A stretch of DNA of 64,000 bases from Lysobacterales bacterium (GTDB lineage: Bacteria; Pseudomonadota; Gammaproteobacteria; Xanthomonadales; Rhodanobacteraceae), in NCBI GenBank assembly GCA_016721015.1, contig JADKJL010000001.1, positions 558,001-622,000 on the forward strand, written 5' to 3'. A model generated the notes under the pieces. That model did not search any database. It had not been told where the DNA came from and saw only the letters and a list, made by a program, of their open reading frames with translations. Position numbers and translations under genes: made by a program. Shown one piece after another: positions 1-8,428 of the stretch (its first letter is position 1; the number at the start of each line of letters is the position of its first letter).

Positions 1-215
1 AAGTTGCGTGCGCTGCCGTAGTCCTCGGCATCCCAGTTCCAGGTCAGCTCGATCTGGCCGCGCGATTCATCGCCCGGGGCGGCGAGAAAGACCAGCGTGA
101 AGCGCCCCTTCGCGTGCTCGCGTCGCGATACCTCGGCGAGGCCCAGGTGTGTGCAGTAGAACTCCAGCGAAGCTTCAAGATCGCGAACCCGGACCATGCT
201 GTGCAGGAATTTCAT
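1..215 (-). CDS. gloA: Lactoylglutathione lyase (glyoxalase I), C-terminus cut by window edge
   Basis: The first 71 codons are present and the 3' end lies outside the window. The protein begins MKFLHSMVRVRDLEAS, with the N-terminal metal-ligand histidine of GloA, then a conserved EFYCTHLGL helix and IELTWNW, whose glutamate is the second metal ligand. Known GloA isomerises the hemithioacetal of methylglyoxal and glutathione to S-lactoylglutathione in the cytosol. The ATG fits the family N-terminus exactly. It lies 40 bp downstream of a glutathione S-transferase gene on the same strand, so the two may be co-transcribed as a glutathione-based detoxification unit. Confidence 0.85.
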   Translation of the reverse strand, partial: MKFLHSMVRVRDLEASLEFYCTHLGLAEVSRREHAKGRFTLVFLAAPGDESRGQIELTWNWDAEDYGSARN

Positions 216-255
216 TGGATACTCCGTGATGAGTGGCAATGCCGATTCGATCCGC

Positions 256-888
256 TCACGCCCATTCGGTCAGCTCCTCGACCGCGTAGACGCGCTTCCA
301 CGATGGTCGCGCCTTGATGCGTTCGGCGAGTGCCTTGATCGCCGGCCAGCGATCGGCCGGCTTCGGCATGTTGCGCGACCAGCGCATCAGCATCGTCGCG
401 TAAAGATCGAGCAGGCTGAAATCATTACCCAGCATGTATGGCCCCTGCGCGGCGAGGTGAGCGTCGAGCCGATCCCAGGCCGCTTCAATCCGGCGTCGGG
501 CAAAATCGCGCATCACTTCGGCCTGGTCGTCCGGACCGAAATCGGTCGGATAGAACCACTGGCGGAATGCCGGTTGCACGGTGTTGGCCAGATGCAGCAC
601 CCATTGCAGATAAAGGCCGCGATTGACGGCTCCCGAAGTCGGCGCAAGTCCCTTGTCGGGATGTCGCTCGCCAAGCAGCAAAAGCAGGGCCGCGCATTCG
701 TAGACCGGCGCACCATCGATGATCAGGGTTGGCACGACGCCATTCGGATTCAGGCGCAGGTATTCCGGATCCTTCTGCGCATTCGAATCGAAATCAACCC
801 GACGCAGTTCATGCGGCAGTTCGAGCTCGAGCATGGCGAGATGGACGACCATGCTGGCCGAACCGGGCGAGTAGTAGAGGGTAAGCAT
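256..888 (-). CDS. Glutathione S-transferase family protein
   Basis: 210 residues, the usual GST length. The N-terminal thioredoxin-like fold starts LTLYYSPGSASM, where the serine after YYSPG is the likely catalytic or glutathione-activating residue. NPNGVVPTLIIDG supplies the cis-proline loop, and a YECAALLLLLGERHP segment replaces the usual ESxAI glutathione-binding motif. An all-helical C-terminal domain follows, with an FSLLDLYA N-capping box. The protein probably conjugates glutathione to electrophiles in the cytosol; the substrate cannot be read from sequence. It stands directly upstream of gloA and 63 bp downstream of the amidohydrolase gene, all on the minus strand. Confidence 0.88.
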   Translation of the reverse strand: MLTLYYSPGSASMVVHLAMLELELPHELRRVDFDSNAQKDPEYLRLNPNGVVPTLIIDGAPVYECAALLLLLGERHPDKGLAPTSGAVNRGLYLQWVLHLANTVQPAFRQWFYPTDFGPDDQAEVMRDFARRRIEAAWDRLDAHLAAQGPYMLGNDFSLLDLYATMLMRWSRNMPKPADRWPAIKALAERIKARPSWKRVYAVEELTEWA

Positions 889-951
889 GCGGGATCCTTG
901 GGGTGGAGAGTGGATTTGCCAGGCTGTTTTTTGGTCGTTTGTGGTCTCCGG

Positions 952-3012
952 TCAAAGTGCGCCGGGACCATTCCTGCCTTGATCACTGACCTCGCGTTTC
1001 GGCTTTGGTGCTGGCTTGATGCTGACGGCGCGAAACAGCGCATCGGCGTCGTACAGGCGATCGCCGCGAATGGTCGTGCGTACCTTGCGGATATCGGCCA
1101 TGTTGATGGTCGGGTCGCCGTCGACGAGGATCAGGTCGGCGACATAGCCCGGCGCGACGCGACCATAGTCATCCTCGCGTTTCATCACCTCGGCACTGCC
1201 GCTGGTGGCGATGCGCAACACCTCGATCGGCGGAATGCCGGCCTCGACATACAGTTCCAGTTCGCGTGGCAGGGTCAAACCGGCCAGGTTGTCGGTGCCG
1301 GCCACGATATGCACGCCGCTGCGATGGAGCACGCCGACCATGTTGACCATGTTCTGGTAGGAGTCGCGAAACAGCGCCTGCTGGCCCGGCTTCATCTCGA
1401 GGCCGCCCGCACCGGAACGGATCTGGCGCTGCCAGGTTGTCGGAAAGCGGTCGACGATCGCGGCAAAGCCGGGCCCCGGCACGCCAGGTCGCCCCAGGAA
1501 CATGTCCTCGAACGTGCCGACCGTCGGGTCGACAACGATCTGCCGATCCTTCAGCAACTGGATGAAGTCGCGCACCGGCGGCGAGCTGAGATCGAGCGCC
1601 GCGCCATATTCGGCGACCGCGGTGAATCGCGCCGGCGTGCGCGTGTCCTGCACCTTGTCGAACATGAAGTTGAGAAACAGCATGTTGACGTGCTGGATCT
1701 CGTCCGCACCGTTCTCGACGAACTGGCGCGCGGTCATGTAGGCAGGCACATGGCCGCTGACGCGCATGCCCTGTTCGTGCGCCGCCTTGGCGATGATCGG
1801 CATCAGTTCGGGTTTGACCGAGCTGTAGATCTTGATCTGCTCGTGGCCGGTTTCCTTGTACATCTTGACCGCGTCGAGCGCTTCCTGCTCGGTATCGACG
1901 AGCACCTTGGTCGGTCCGGCGAACGGTCCCTTTCCATCGATGATGCCGGCACGGATGATGCGCGGACCGATGTCCTTGCCGGCCTCGATGCCGTCGATCA
2001 GCGCTTTCAGCGTGTCGACCTGGTTGGCCATGTCGCGCACCGTGGTCACGCCCGAGGCGAGATCGAGCAGACCGTCGGCGCCGCCGCCAAAATGCACATG
2101 CATGTCCCACAGGCCCGGCATCAGCAAACGGCCGCCGCCGTCGAGCTCCTCGACGCCATCGAGCGAAGCCACATCGGCCGCGCCGATGGAGACGATGCGG
2201 CCCGCATCGATCAGCACCGCGCGGGCATCGACGACCTCGCCACTGGGCGGATCGAACACGCGCACGTTGCGGATCAGCAGCGGTGAGGCCAGGTTGCGGG
2301 TCAGTTCGCTGGCCCGTGTTTCGGCGAGCTGCCTTTCCTCCTGCTCCTGTCGATCACCGATGGCCTTGATCGCGTCCTCGTAGCCTTCGCGGATCAGCGT
2401 GCTCCAGCCCGAGTAGCTCGCGAAAAAGCGCTGCTTCTGATCGAGCCAGACGAAATCCGGCAGCAGGCCAAGGCCCTTGATCGCATACAGATCGACGGTT
2501 TGCGTGCCGGCCTTGCCCTTGATCTCGGTGCTGGCGAGTTTGTGAATGCTGGCTTCGCCCGCCGGAATCAGGGGCAATTTGTGAGCCGGCGCCTTGAGCA
2601 GGGCGCGCACGAGCAGGATCGAATCCTCGGGCACCTGAGTGAGGCCGAGAAAGAACGCCGATCCCGCCAGCGCACGTTTGTCATCCTCGGCCGCGTTCTT
2701 CCAGACCACACCATCGTCGGTGCGCGAGTAGGTTTCCGCGACCACCGCCTTGAGATAGTCGACGCCCTTCAAATCGATATGGGTGGGCACGCCATCGGCA
2801 TCGAGCAAGTAACTGGCATCAAGCTTTGGCCCGCGCCCGCGATCATTGAACTCGAAATGCACGGCGAGCTTGCCGTCATCGCCGTATCGCGCTTCCTGGA
2901 AGCCGGCATTCGCACCGGCCAGCACAAGCACGCTCTTTTCGATACGTTCGACCGCATGCGCCGAACCCGTGAGTACCAGCAATGCAAGAAGGAGCCTGGA
3001 CAATAGTTTCAT
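952..3012 (-). CDS. Secreted amidohydrolase-family metal-dependent hydrolase
   Basis: 686 residues from the ATG at 3012, preceded by GGGGAAA and giving a typical signal peptide (MKLLSRLLLALLVLTGSAHA); an upstream in-frame start at 3042 would add 10 residues and lacks a good ribosome site. The C-terminal half is an amidohydrolase TIM barrel. MPGLWDMHVHFGGG (about residues 298-311) holds the HxH metal pair, GVTTVRDM follows, SGHVPAY and DEIQHVNM hold further metal histidines, and AGTDNLAG carries the catalytic aspartate. The N-terminal ~250 residues are an uncharacterised beta-rich domain. It is likely a periplasmic imidazolonepropionase-like or peptidase-like hydrolase; substrate unknown. Confidence 0.82.
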   Translation of the reverse strand: MKLLSRLLLALLVLTGSAHAVERIEKSVLVLAGANAGFQEARYGDDGKLAVHFEFNDRGRGPKLDASYLLDADGVPTHIDLKGVDYLKAVVAETYSRTDDGVVWKNAAEDDKRALAGSAFFLGLTQVPEDSILLVRALLKAPAHKLPLIPAGEASIHKLASTEIKGKAGTQTVDLYAIKGLGLLPDFVWLDQKQRFFASYSGWSTLIREGYEDAIKAIGDRQEQEERQLAETRASELTRNLASPLLIRNVRVFDPPSGEVVDARAVLIDAGRIVSIGAADVASLDGVEELDGGGRLLMPGLWDMHVHFGGGADGLLDLASGVTTVRDMANQVDTLKALIDGIEAGKDIGPRIIRAGIIDGKGPFAGPTKVLVDTEQEALDAVKMYKETGHEQIKIYSSVKPELMPIIAKAAHEQGMRVSGHVPAYMTARQFVENGADEIQHVNMLFLNFMFDKVQDTRTPARFTAVAEYGAALDLSSPPVRDFIQLLKDRQIVVDPTVGTFEDMFLGRPGVPGPGFAAIVDRFPTTWQRQIRSGAGGLEMKPGQQALFRDSYQNMVNMVGVLHRSGVHIVAGTDNLAGLTLPRELELYVEAGIPPIEVLRIATSGSAEVMKREDDYGRVAPGYVADLILVDGDPTINMADIRKVRTTIRGDRLYDADALFRAVSIKPAPKPKREVSDQGRNGPGAL

Positions 3013-3180
3013 CGAAATTTCCCCGTGTGCGAGCGGGCCCATTATCGCGTCATCGGCGTGCGGATTTCCGCCTCGGCAACGCTGGCCTCAATCAGGCAGT
3101 GCCTGCCATGACCTCCCGCACTTGGCGGAATCGACCGTTCAGGACTATTGTGCGGATCCATTTGTCCCGGAGAACCCTCC

Positions 3181-5340
3181 ATGATCCGAACCGCCCTTGC
3201 TGTCGCGCTTACCGTTGCGCTGGCTGCCTGCTCGTCTCCATCCACGGAAACCGCGCCGCCACAGGCCGCCGTGCCCGCCGCAACGCCCGAGGTCGCCGCC
3301 CCCGTGAACGCCCTGCTGACCGCCAGCCCCCTGCCGATGCAGGCACCGCCCTTCGACAAGATCACCGATGCCGACTACCAGCCGGCGATCGAGGAAGGCA
3401 TGCGTCAGCAACTGGCCGAGATCGAAAAGATCGCCAACAACCCGGAAGCGCCGAACTTCGCCAACACGTTCGAGGCGATGGAGAAAACCGGCGAGCTGCT
3501 CAACCGCGCCGCGCGCATTTTCTTCAGCCTGGCCCAGGCCAACACCAACGATACCCTGCAGGCCGCCCAGGTAGCCCTCGCTCCGAAGATGGCCGAACAC
3601 GCGGATGCCATCCATCTCAATGCCAACCTGTTCAAGCGCGTCAAGGCCATCTACGACGCCCGCGAAAGCAGCGGCTTTGATCCCTTGCAGATGCGCGTGG
3701 TCGAAAAGACCTACAACGATTTCGTGCGTGCCGGCGCCCAGCTCGGCGATGAAGACCAGACCAAGCTGCGTGCCTTGAACAAGGAGGAATCGACCCTTTC
3801 CACCGAGTTCCAGAACAAGCTGCTCGCCGCGACCAATGCCGGCGCGGTCGAGGTCGACGACAAGGCCCAGCTCGCTGGCCTCGGTGACGGCGGCATCGCC
3901 GCTGCGGCCGATGCCGCCAAGGATGCCAAGCTCGCTGATGGCAAGTATCTGCTGACCCTGCAGAACACCACCCAGCAGCCGGTGCTCGGTTCACTGACCA
4001 ACCGCGATCTGCGCCTGAAAGTGCTCGAGGCCTCGGAAACCCGCGCCAGCCACAATGACGCCAACGACACCCGCACCATCATTCCGCGCCTCGCTCAGTT
4101 GCGTGCCGAACGCGCCAAGCTGCTCGGCTATGCCAATTTTGCTTCCTACAGTCTCGCCGACCAGATGGCCGAGAAGCCGGAGAACGCGGTCAAGCTGATG
4201 ACCGACATGGTTCCGGCCGCCACCGCCCGCGCACGCAGCGAAGCGGCCAAGATCCAGAAAGTCATCGACGCCCAGAAAGGTGGCTTCAAGCTCACCGCCG
4301 CCGATTGGGATCTGTATGCCGACCAGGTACGCAAGGCCGAATTCGATCTGGACGAAGGCGCCATCAAGCCCTATTTCGAACTCAACCGCGTGCTCAACGA
4401 CGGCGTGTTCTTCGCCGCCAACCAGCTCTACGGCCTGACCTTCAAGGAGCGTCATGACCTGCCGGTCTACCAGCCCGATGTGCGCGTGTTCGATGTGTTT
4501 GACGCCGATGGCAAGCAGCTCGCCTTGTTCTACGCCGACTACTACAAGCGTCCGAGCAAGAGTGGCGGCGCCTGGATGGATGTGTTCGTCGAACAGAACG
4601 GCCTGACCGGCACCAAGCCGGTTGTCTTCAATGTCTGCAATTTCACCAAGCCGGCCGAAGGCCAGCCCGCCCTGCTCAGCTTCGATGACGTGACCACGAT
4701 GTTCCACGAGTTCGGCCATGCCCTGCACGGCATGTTCTCGAATGTGAAATATCCGAGCATCGCCGGCACCAACACCTCGCGTGATTTCGTCGAATTCCCC
4801 TCGCAGTTCAACGAGAACTGGGCGCTCGAGCCGACCGTGTTTGCCAACTACGCCAAGCACCACGAAACCGGCGAGCCGATGCCGCAGGCGCTGGTCGACA
4901 AGATCATCAAGGCACGGGCCTTCAATCAGGGCTATGCAACCGTCGAATATCTCGGCGCTGCACTGCTCGATCAGGCCTGGCACCAATTGCCGGCCGATGC
5001 GCCCCTGCAGGATGTCGACAAGTTCGAAGCCGACGCGCTCAAGCGTTACAAGATCGACATGGTCCAGGTGCCGCCGCGCTACAAGACCCCGTACTTCGCC
5101 CACATCTGGGGCGGCGGCTATTCAGCCGGCTACTACGCCTACCTGTGGAGCGAAGTGCTCGATCACGATGCCTTCCAGTGGTTCAAGGAGCACGGTGGCA
5201 TGAGCCGCGAAAACGGCCAGACCTTCCGCGATCAGGTGCTCTCGCGCGGCAACTCGGAAGAACTCGCCAAGATGTACAAGGCCTTCCGTGGCAAGGATCC
5301 CAGCGTCGAGCCCTTGCTGGAGTTCCGTGGCTTGAAGTAG
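3181..5340 (+). CDS. M3-family oligopeptidase, lipoprotein (Dcp/OpdA-like)
   Basis: 719 residues from the ATG at 3181, which is preceded by GGAG and starts a lipoprotein signal ending LAACSS, so the protein is probably anchored in the envelope after lipidation of that cysteine. The zinc-binding HEFGHALHG motif lies near residues 508-516, followed by the downstream glutamate region FVEFPSQFNENW and the substrate-binding YxxGYYxYLWSE segment near the C-terminus. These are hallmarks of M3 thimet-type peptidases, which cleave short peptides. The envelope location suggests processing of periplasmic peptides. It is monocistronic: a clear hairpin terminator follows 40 bp after the stop. Confidence 0.92.
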   Translation: MIRTALAVALTVALAACSSPSTETAPPQAAVPAATPEVAAPVNALLTASPLPMQAPPFDKITDADYQPAIEEGMRQQLAEIEKIANNPEAPNFANTFEAMEKTGELLNRAARIFFSLAQANTNDTLQAAQVALAPKMAEHADAIHLNANLFKRVKAIYDARESSGFDPLQMRVVEKTYNDFVRAGAQLGDEDQTKLRALNKEESTLSTEFQNKLLAATNAGAVEVDDKAQLAGLGDGGIAAAADAAKDAKLADGKYLLTLQNTTQQPVLGSLTNRDLRLKVLEASETRASHNDANDTRTIIPRLAQLRAERAKLLGYANFASYSLADQMAEKPENAVKLMTDMVPAATARARSEAAKIQKVIDAQKGGFKLTAADWDLYADQVRKAEFDLDEGAIKPYFELNRVLNDGVFFAANQLYGLTFKERHDLPVYQPDVRVFDVFDADGKQLALFYADYYKRPSKSGGAWMDVFVEQNGLTGTKPVVFNVCNFTKPAEGQPALLSFDDVTTMFHEFGHALHGMFSNVKYPSIAGTNTSRDFVEFPSQFNENWALEPTVFANYAKHHETGEPMPQALVDKIIKARAFNQGYATVEYLGAALLDQAWHQLPADAPLQDVDKFEADALKRYKIDMVQVPPRYKTPYFAHIWGGGYSAGYYAYLWSEVLDHDAFQWFKEHGGMSRENGQTFRDQVLSRGNSEELAKMYKAFRGKDPSVEPLLEFRGLK

Positions 5341-5380
5341 GCAGAATTGCGGCGCAACAGCGCTGCGATGCAGTAGCAGG

Positions 5381-5405
5381 AAGGCCGGCAATCACCGGCC
5401 TTTCT
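5381..5405 (+). terminator. Rho-independent terminator after M3 peptidase gene
   Basis: The 8-bp arms AAGGCCGG and CCGGCCTT surround a 6-nt loop and are followed by a short T-rich tail. It stands 40 bp after the M3 peptidase stop codon. Confidence 0.75.
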
Positions 5406-5508
5406 CGTCTCTGGAAGCTTGTCATCGAATCACTCATTGCTTCGACACTGAAGCGGGCTACCGCGGTTCACCCTATGGATTCAAGCCCCGCCATCAATCA
5501 TCCAGTTC

Positions 5509-6516
5509 TCAACGCCGATCCAACGGACTGACGACTCCAGAGCCACCGCGATTGAGCACATGGGTGTAGATCATAGTGGTGGACACATCAGAATGACCCA
5601 GCAATTCCTGGATCGTGCGGATATCCGAACCCGCTTCGAGCAGATGCGTGGCAAAGCTGTGGCGCAAGGTGTGGCAGGTGGCGGGCTTTTCGATTCCGGA
5701 GCGGCGCACCGCCGTCTTCACGGCTCGCTGCAAAACGGTTTCGTGCAGATGATGACGCCGTTCGCTGCCAGTGCGCGGATCGAGACTTCGCTGCGAGGCC
5801 GGAAAAATGTACTGCCACGCCCACTCTCGCGCCGCGCCTACGTACTTTCGATCCAATGCATTGGGCAACCAGACCTGGCCAAACCCGGCGTCCAGATCAC
5901 GCTGATGCGCAATGCGCGCCTGAGCGAGCTGGAGTTGCATCGCCTCAACGCACACCGACGGAAATACCGAGCGCCGATCCTTGCCGCCCTTGCCATGGCG
6001 GATGAGGATTTCGCGACGGACAAGATCGACATCCTGAACCCGCAGCCGTACGCACTCCATCAGACGCAGGCCGCCCCCGTAGAGAAGGCTTGCCATGAGC
6101 CAAGTCACCCCACTCATGCCCTCGAGCACTCTGGCCACCTCATCTCGCGAAAGAACCAGCGGCAAGCGATCAGGCTTCTTCGCCCGGCGAATATCGTTCA
6201 TCCACGGCAACTCTTCGCGCAGCACTTCCCGATACAGGAACAGCAGCGCCGACAATGCCTGATTCTGGGTCGAGGCCGACACCTGGCTCTTGACCGCAAG
6301 ATCGGTCAGAAATCGCTCAACCTCGATCGCGCCCATGTCGCGCGGATGACGCTTGCCATTTGCCAGAATAAATCGGCGCGCCCAGTCGACATAGGCCGTT
6401 TCGGTGCGGATCGAGAGTCCGAGCCGTCGCACGCGCTCGCGCAACATGTCCAATAGCCGCGGACGCCGATCCTCACCACGGGTATTTTCCAACTCATCAT
6501 CTGGTGTATATTTCAT
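5509..6516 (-). CDS. intI: Integron integrase (IntI-type tyrosine recombinase)
   Basis: 335 residues from ATG 6516 (a TTG at 6528 is possible). The N-terminal SAM-like domain has the STQNQALSALLFLYREVL segment. The catalytic domain has GLRLMECVRLR (first Arg), HGKGGKDR (Lys), HTLRHSFATHLLE (His and second Arg), LGHSDVSTTMIYTH (His and the nucleophilic Tyr). Between them lies the IntI-specific extra helix (FPASQRSLDPRTG then HHLHETVLQRAVK), which separates integron integrases from XerC/D. It catalyses attC x attI and attC x attC recombination. It is transcribed away from the cassette array, the standard integron layout. No canonical LexA box is evident upstream. The reading frame is intact. 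Confidence 0.97.
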   Translation of the reverse strand: MKYTPDDELENTRGEDRRPRLLDMLRERVRRLGLSIRTETAYVDWARRFILANGKRHPRDMGAIEVERFLTDLAVKSQVSASTQNQALSALLFLYREVLREELPWMNDIRRAKKPDRLPLVLSRDEVARVLEGMSGVTWLMASLLYGGGLRLMECVRLRVQDVDLVRREILIRHGKGGKDRRSVFPSVCVEAMQLQLAQARIAHQRDLDAGFGQVWLPNALDRKYVGAAREWAWQYIFPASQRSLDPRTGSERRHHLHETVLQRAVKTAVRRSGIEKPATCHTLRHSFATHLLEAGSDIRTIQELLGHSDVSTTMIYTHVLNRGGSGVVSPLDRR

Positions 6517-6540
6517 CTCGAAGCCCAATCTTGTAATTCC

Positions 6541-6679
6541 GTCAGATTAGATGGCGAGATTAGATGGCGCGATGGTCAAATCCCGTTGATTCTTGTAAGA
6601 AATTTCCTACAACGGGAAAGCGCCGTCCAGATTAGGCAGCAAGATTAGATTTCACACCGCAACCGAATAGTAGTTAGCC
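6541..6679 (+). other. attI-like primary recombination region
   Basis: This is the stretch between intI and the first cassette. It holds four AGATTAG direct repeats arranged in two pairs (6544 and 6557; 6629 and 6642), each pair with 13-bp periodicity, resembling the direct integrase-binding repeats of attI sites. It ends at the first GTTAGCC core box (6673-6679), where cassette 1 starts. Assignment as attI rests on position and repeat structure; integrase binding is inferred. Confidence 0.7.
6582..6616. promoter_or_regulatory. Inverted repeat in intI-attI region, possible operator and promoter
   Basis: Outer arms CCCGTTG (6582) and CAACGGG (6610) enclose a near-palindrome TTGTA-A-GAAATTTC-C-TACAA with only one mismatched pair. 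Overlapping it on the plus strand, TTGATT and TACAAC are spaced 16 bp, a plausible promoter directed into the cassette array. The element could regulate intI, the array promoter, or both; this is inference from symmetry and position. Confidence 0.5.
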
Positions 6680-7064
6680 CGTCAAAATATTTCAGGTCCT
6701 TGGCGCTGTTCAGCGCGGCTCGGGCAACGCGCTTCGGATGCGGCCCGTGGGCGAGCATGCAGGCATCGGCAGCGCAATCGCTCTTCGCACCATCGTGTTT
6801 CATGCGGCGCTGGTCGCCTAGGGCGAGCGCATGGGCATCAGCGGCGTAATCGCGCTTAGCAACTTCAAGCATGCGGCGGCGCTGGTCGTTCCAAAGCATC
6901 GCAGCGTGCAGTGTCGTGCCAGACCATGCGCTCAATGAATAGCTGGGTATCGGTCTTCCAAAGTGAACCGCTTCGGCATAACCTTGGGCTAACTGGTCGT
7001 TCAACGCGACCGCCGAGTGTAGCTACGAAAATCGTGCGTCCATGTGCGGCGCGTTAACTCTGGT
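6673..7064 (+). other. Cassette 1: no convincing gene (family A cassette)
   Basis: 392 bp directly after attI, starting GTTAGCC and ending at R'' box GGCTAAC. No plausible plus-strand gene; a 119-codon minus-strand frame (6645-7004) has arginine/alanine-rich composition and starts inside the attC, so it is not called. Its start and end share blocks with cassette 4 and, more weakly, with the 300-bp cassettes 5-7 and 12 (for example the TCTTCCAAAGTG and ATAACCTTGGGCTAAC end block), so these form one cassette family. Confidence 0.75.
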
Positions 7065-7071
7065 GTTGTGC
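6987..7071 (+). other. attC of cassette 1 (85 bp)
   Basis: R'' GGCTAAC at 6987-6993 and R' GTTGTGC at 7065-7071. Inner arms ACGCGACCG and CGGCGCGT pair. It is longer than the common 57-bp type because of a larger central loop. Confidence 0.85.
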
Positions 7072-7079
7072 GCCAGTCG

Positions 7080-7108
7080 TTGAATGATACGAGCCACGGG
7101 GCTATGCT
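7080..7108 (+). promoter_or_regulatory. Cassette-internal promoter of the toxin-antitoxin cassette
   Basis: TTGAAT (7080) and TATGCT (7103) are separated by 17 bp. The expected start of transcription falls at or next to the antitoxin ATG at 7115, which would give a leaderless or nearly leaderless mRNA. An own promoter is usual for toxin-antitoxin cassettes, which must be expressed anywhere in an array. Confidence 0.55.
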
Positions 7109-7114
7109 CCCGCC

Positions 7115-7345
7115 ATGGAAATGACCGTCGAATCAATTACTGAAGCTGTCTTGTCGCTCCCCAGCGATGCCCGCGCACTTTTAGCAGATCGTCTGGTCGA
7201 GAGCCTCGATCCGCTGAACGACCTCGTCATTCGCGAAGCATGGTCGACCGAAGCGCTTCGTCGGCTTGAGGGCGCGCGGTCTGGTCGAGTTCTCACAATT
7301 CCGGCAGAAGAAGCTTTTGCCCGAGTTCGCGCTTTGGCCAAATGA
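7115..7345 (+). CDS. Antitoxin, addiction-module component family (cassette 2)
   Basis: 76 residues matching the short 'addiction module component' family found upstream of ParE/RelE toxins: SITEAVLSLPSDARALLADRLVESLD at the N-terminus, then WSTEALRRLEGARSG and an acidic-tolerant C-terminus. An internal Met (residue 3) is an alternative start. The stop overlaps the toxin start by 4 bp, so the pair is translationally coupled. The antitoxin would bind and neutralise the toxin and probably autoregulate. As a cassette gene it would stabilise the array against cassette loss. Confidence 0.85.
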   Translation: MEMTVESITEAVLSLPSDARALLADRLVESLDPLNDLVIREAWSTEALRRLEGARSGRVLTIPAEEAFARVRALAK

Positions 7346-7668
7346 TTCGTGCCAAGTTTCACCCGGATGCGCTTGCTGAGTTTGAGGATGCAGCCAACTA
7401 CTACGAGTTGCTCCAACCGGGGCTAAGCGCACGTTTTGTTGCGAACGTCGAATCTGCGCTTCAGAGCGTCTCGGAGGCACCCGAGGTCTGGCCAGTCTTG
7501 GTTACCGGAGTGCGTCGCCGACTCATACGCGTCTTCCCATACGCTTTGCTGTATTCAGTCGAGTCAGACCATGTACTTGTCTTGGCGGTCATGCATTGCC
7601 ATCAAGAGCCCGGCTATTGGCTTGCACGCGCGTCAGGCGCACAACTAATCAATCAAGCCGACCGCTGA
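7342..7668 (+). CDS. ParE/RelE-superfamily toxin (cassette 2)
   Basis: 108 residues. Features are IRAKFHPDALAEFEDAANYYE (N-terminal helix pair of ParE-like toxins), FVANVESALQSVSE, the strand RRRLIRVFPYALLYSVE and VLVLAVMHCHQEPGYW. It would act either on gyrase (ParE) or on ribosome-bound mRNA (RelE); sequence does not decide. The last residues, QLINQADR and the TGA stop, are encoded by the attC site, so the toxin C-terminus extends into the recombination site. It overlaps the antitoxin by 4 bp. Confidence 0.87.
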   Translation: MIRAKFHPDALAEFEDAANYYELLQPGLSARFVANVESALQSVSEAPEVWPVLVTGVRRRLIRVFPYALLYSVESDHVLVLAVMHCHQEPGYWLARASGAQLINQADR

Positions 7669-7695
7669 CGCGGCGGCTTATTTCCGGTGTTGGAT
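7639..7695 (+). other. attC of cassette 2 (57 bp)
   Basis: R'' GCACAAC at 7639-7645 and R' GTTGGAT at 7689-7695, with AAGCCGACCG / CGGCGGCTTA arms. It contains the stop codon of the toxin and, in its R' box, the first bases of the next cassette's ATG. Confidence 0.95.
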
Positions 7696-7987
7696 GGCAA
7701 TGGCAATTTCACAGGCAATTTCAGCGAAACATCTCATCACCTTCAGCTACGACGGATTCATGCGTACCGTTGAGCCTCATACCTATGGAATCGACGGCAA
7801 AGGGCATGAGGCGTTGCGTGCATTTCAAGTTGCTGGCGGTAGCAACTCAGGCGAGTTCGTCGGCTGGAAGCTTTTTCACATATCGGAGATGGGCGGCATT
7901 ACTGTTCTCCCTACCACTTTCCATAACGCGCGGCACGGCTACAAGCGCGGCGACAAGGCATTTTCGCGCATATATGCGCAATTGTGA
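7694..7987 (+). CDS. Small WYL-like domain protein (cassette 3)
   Basis: 97 residues. The sequence ISAKHLITFSYDGFMRTVEPHTYGID, then GHEALRAFQVAGGS and GWKLFHISEM, resembles the WYL-domain fold used as a ligand sensor in regulators and phage-defence proteins, and ends GYKRGDKAFSRIYAQL. The ATG at 7694 begins inside the R' core box, five bases after its first G, so any ribosome binding must come from attC sequence upstream, and insertion behind a different attC would change it. No DNA-binding domain is attached. Function is unknown. Confidence 0.7.
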   Translation: MAMAISQAISAKHLITFSYDGFMRTVEPHTYGIDGKGHEALRAFQVAGGSNSGEFVGWKLFHISEMGGITVLPTTFHNARHGYKRGDKAFSRIYAQL

Positions 7988-7997
7988 GGCTGTTGCC

Positions 7998-8054
7998 ACC
8001 CAACTAATAAATCAAGCCGACCGCTGACGCGGCGGCTTATTACCGGTGTTAGCC
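7998..8054 (+). other. attC of cassette 3 (57 bp)
   Basis: R'' ACCCAAC at 7998-8004, R' GTTAGCC at 8048-8054, standard array-type arms. R'' has one mismatch to the complement of this cassette's own R' (GTTGGAT). Confidence 0.95.
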
Positions 8055-8421
8055 CGGATATAGCTTTCAGGTCTTTGGCTGGCCAGCGCGGCTCCAGCAG
8101 TTCGCTTCGGCCGCAATCAGTGGGCAAGGTTGCGGGCATCAGCAGCGCAATCGCGCCTCGCCTCTTTATCGTTCCTCGCGGCGCTGGTCGTCCTTGGGCC
8201 AGCCCATCGGCATCGGCGGCGCGGTCGCACTTCGCACCATCTGGTCCTCACGGCGCTGGTCGTTTTCAAGCAGTGGGTCGCGGAGCCCAATTCCTGGCTT
8301 GGCCAGGCGCTCAAGCACCAACTTGCAACGTATCGGTCTTCCAAAGTGCACCGCATCGGCATAACCTTGGGCTAACTATTCGTCCAAGCCGACGCCGTAA
8401 ACGGCGCGGCTTAACTCTGGT
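8048..8421 (+). other. Cassette 4: no convincing gene (family A cassette)
   Basis: 374 bp starting GTTAGCC. It shares scattered blocks with cassette 1 (TTTCAGGTC-TTGGC, CAGCGCGGCTC, GGTCTTCCAAAGTG, ATAACCTTGGGCTAAC). No frame with credible protein composition. The role is unknown; such cassettes may carry promoters, small RNAs or nothing. Confidence 0.75.
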
Positions 8422-8428
8422 GTTAGCC
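8370..8428 (+). other. attC of cassette 4 (59 bp)
   Basis: R'' GGCTAAC at 8370-8376 and R' GTTAGCC at 8422-8428; the variant core reads AAGCCGACGCCG / CGGCGCGGCTTA, like the attC split by the IS630 element further on. Confidence 0.95.

Noticed and set aside
196..2286. 696-codon plus-strand frame opposite the GST and amidohydrolase genes
   Set aside because: A high-GC antisense shadow; the minus strand holds clear GST and amidohydrolase motifs.
6645..7004. 119-codon minus-strand frame across cassette 1
   Set aside because: Starts inside the attC, is antisense to the array, and has Ala/Arg-rich low-quality composition; related cassettes do not preserve it.
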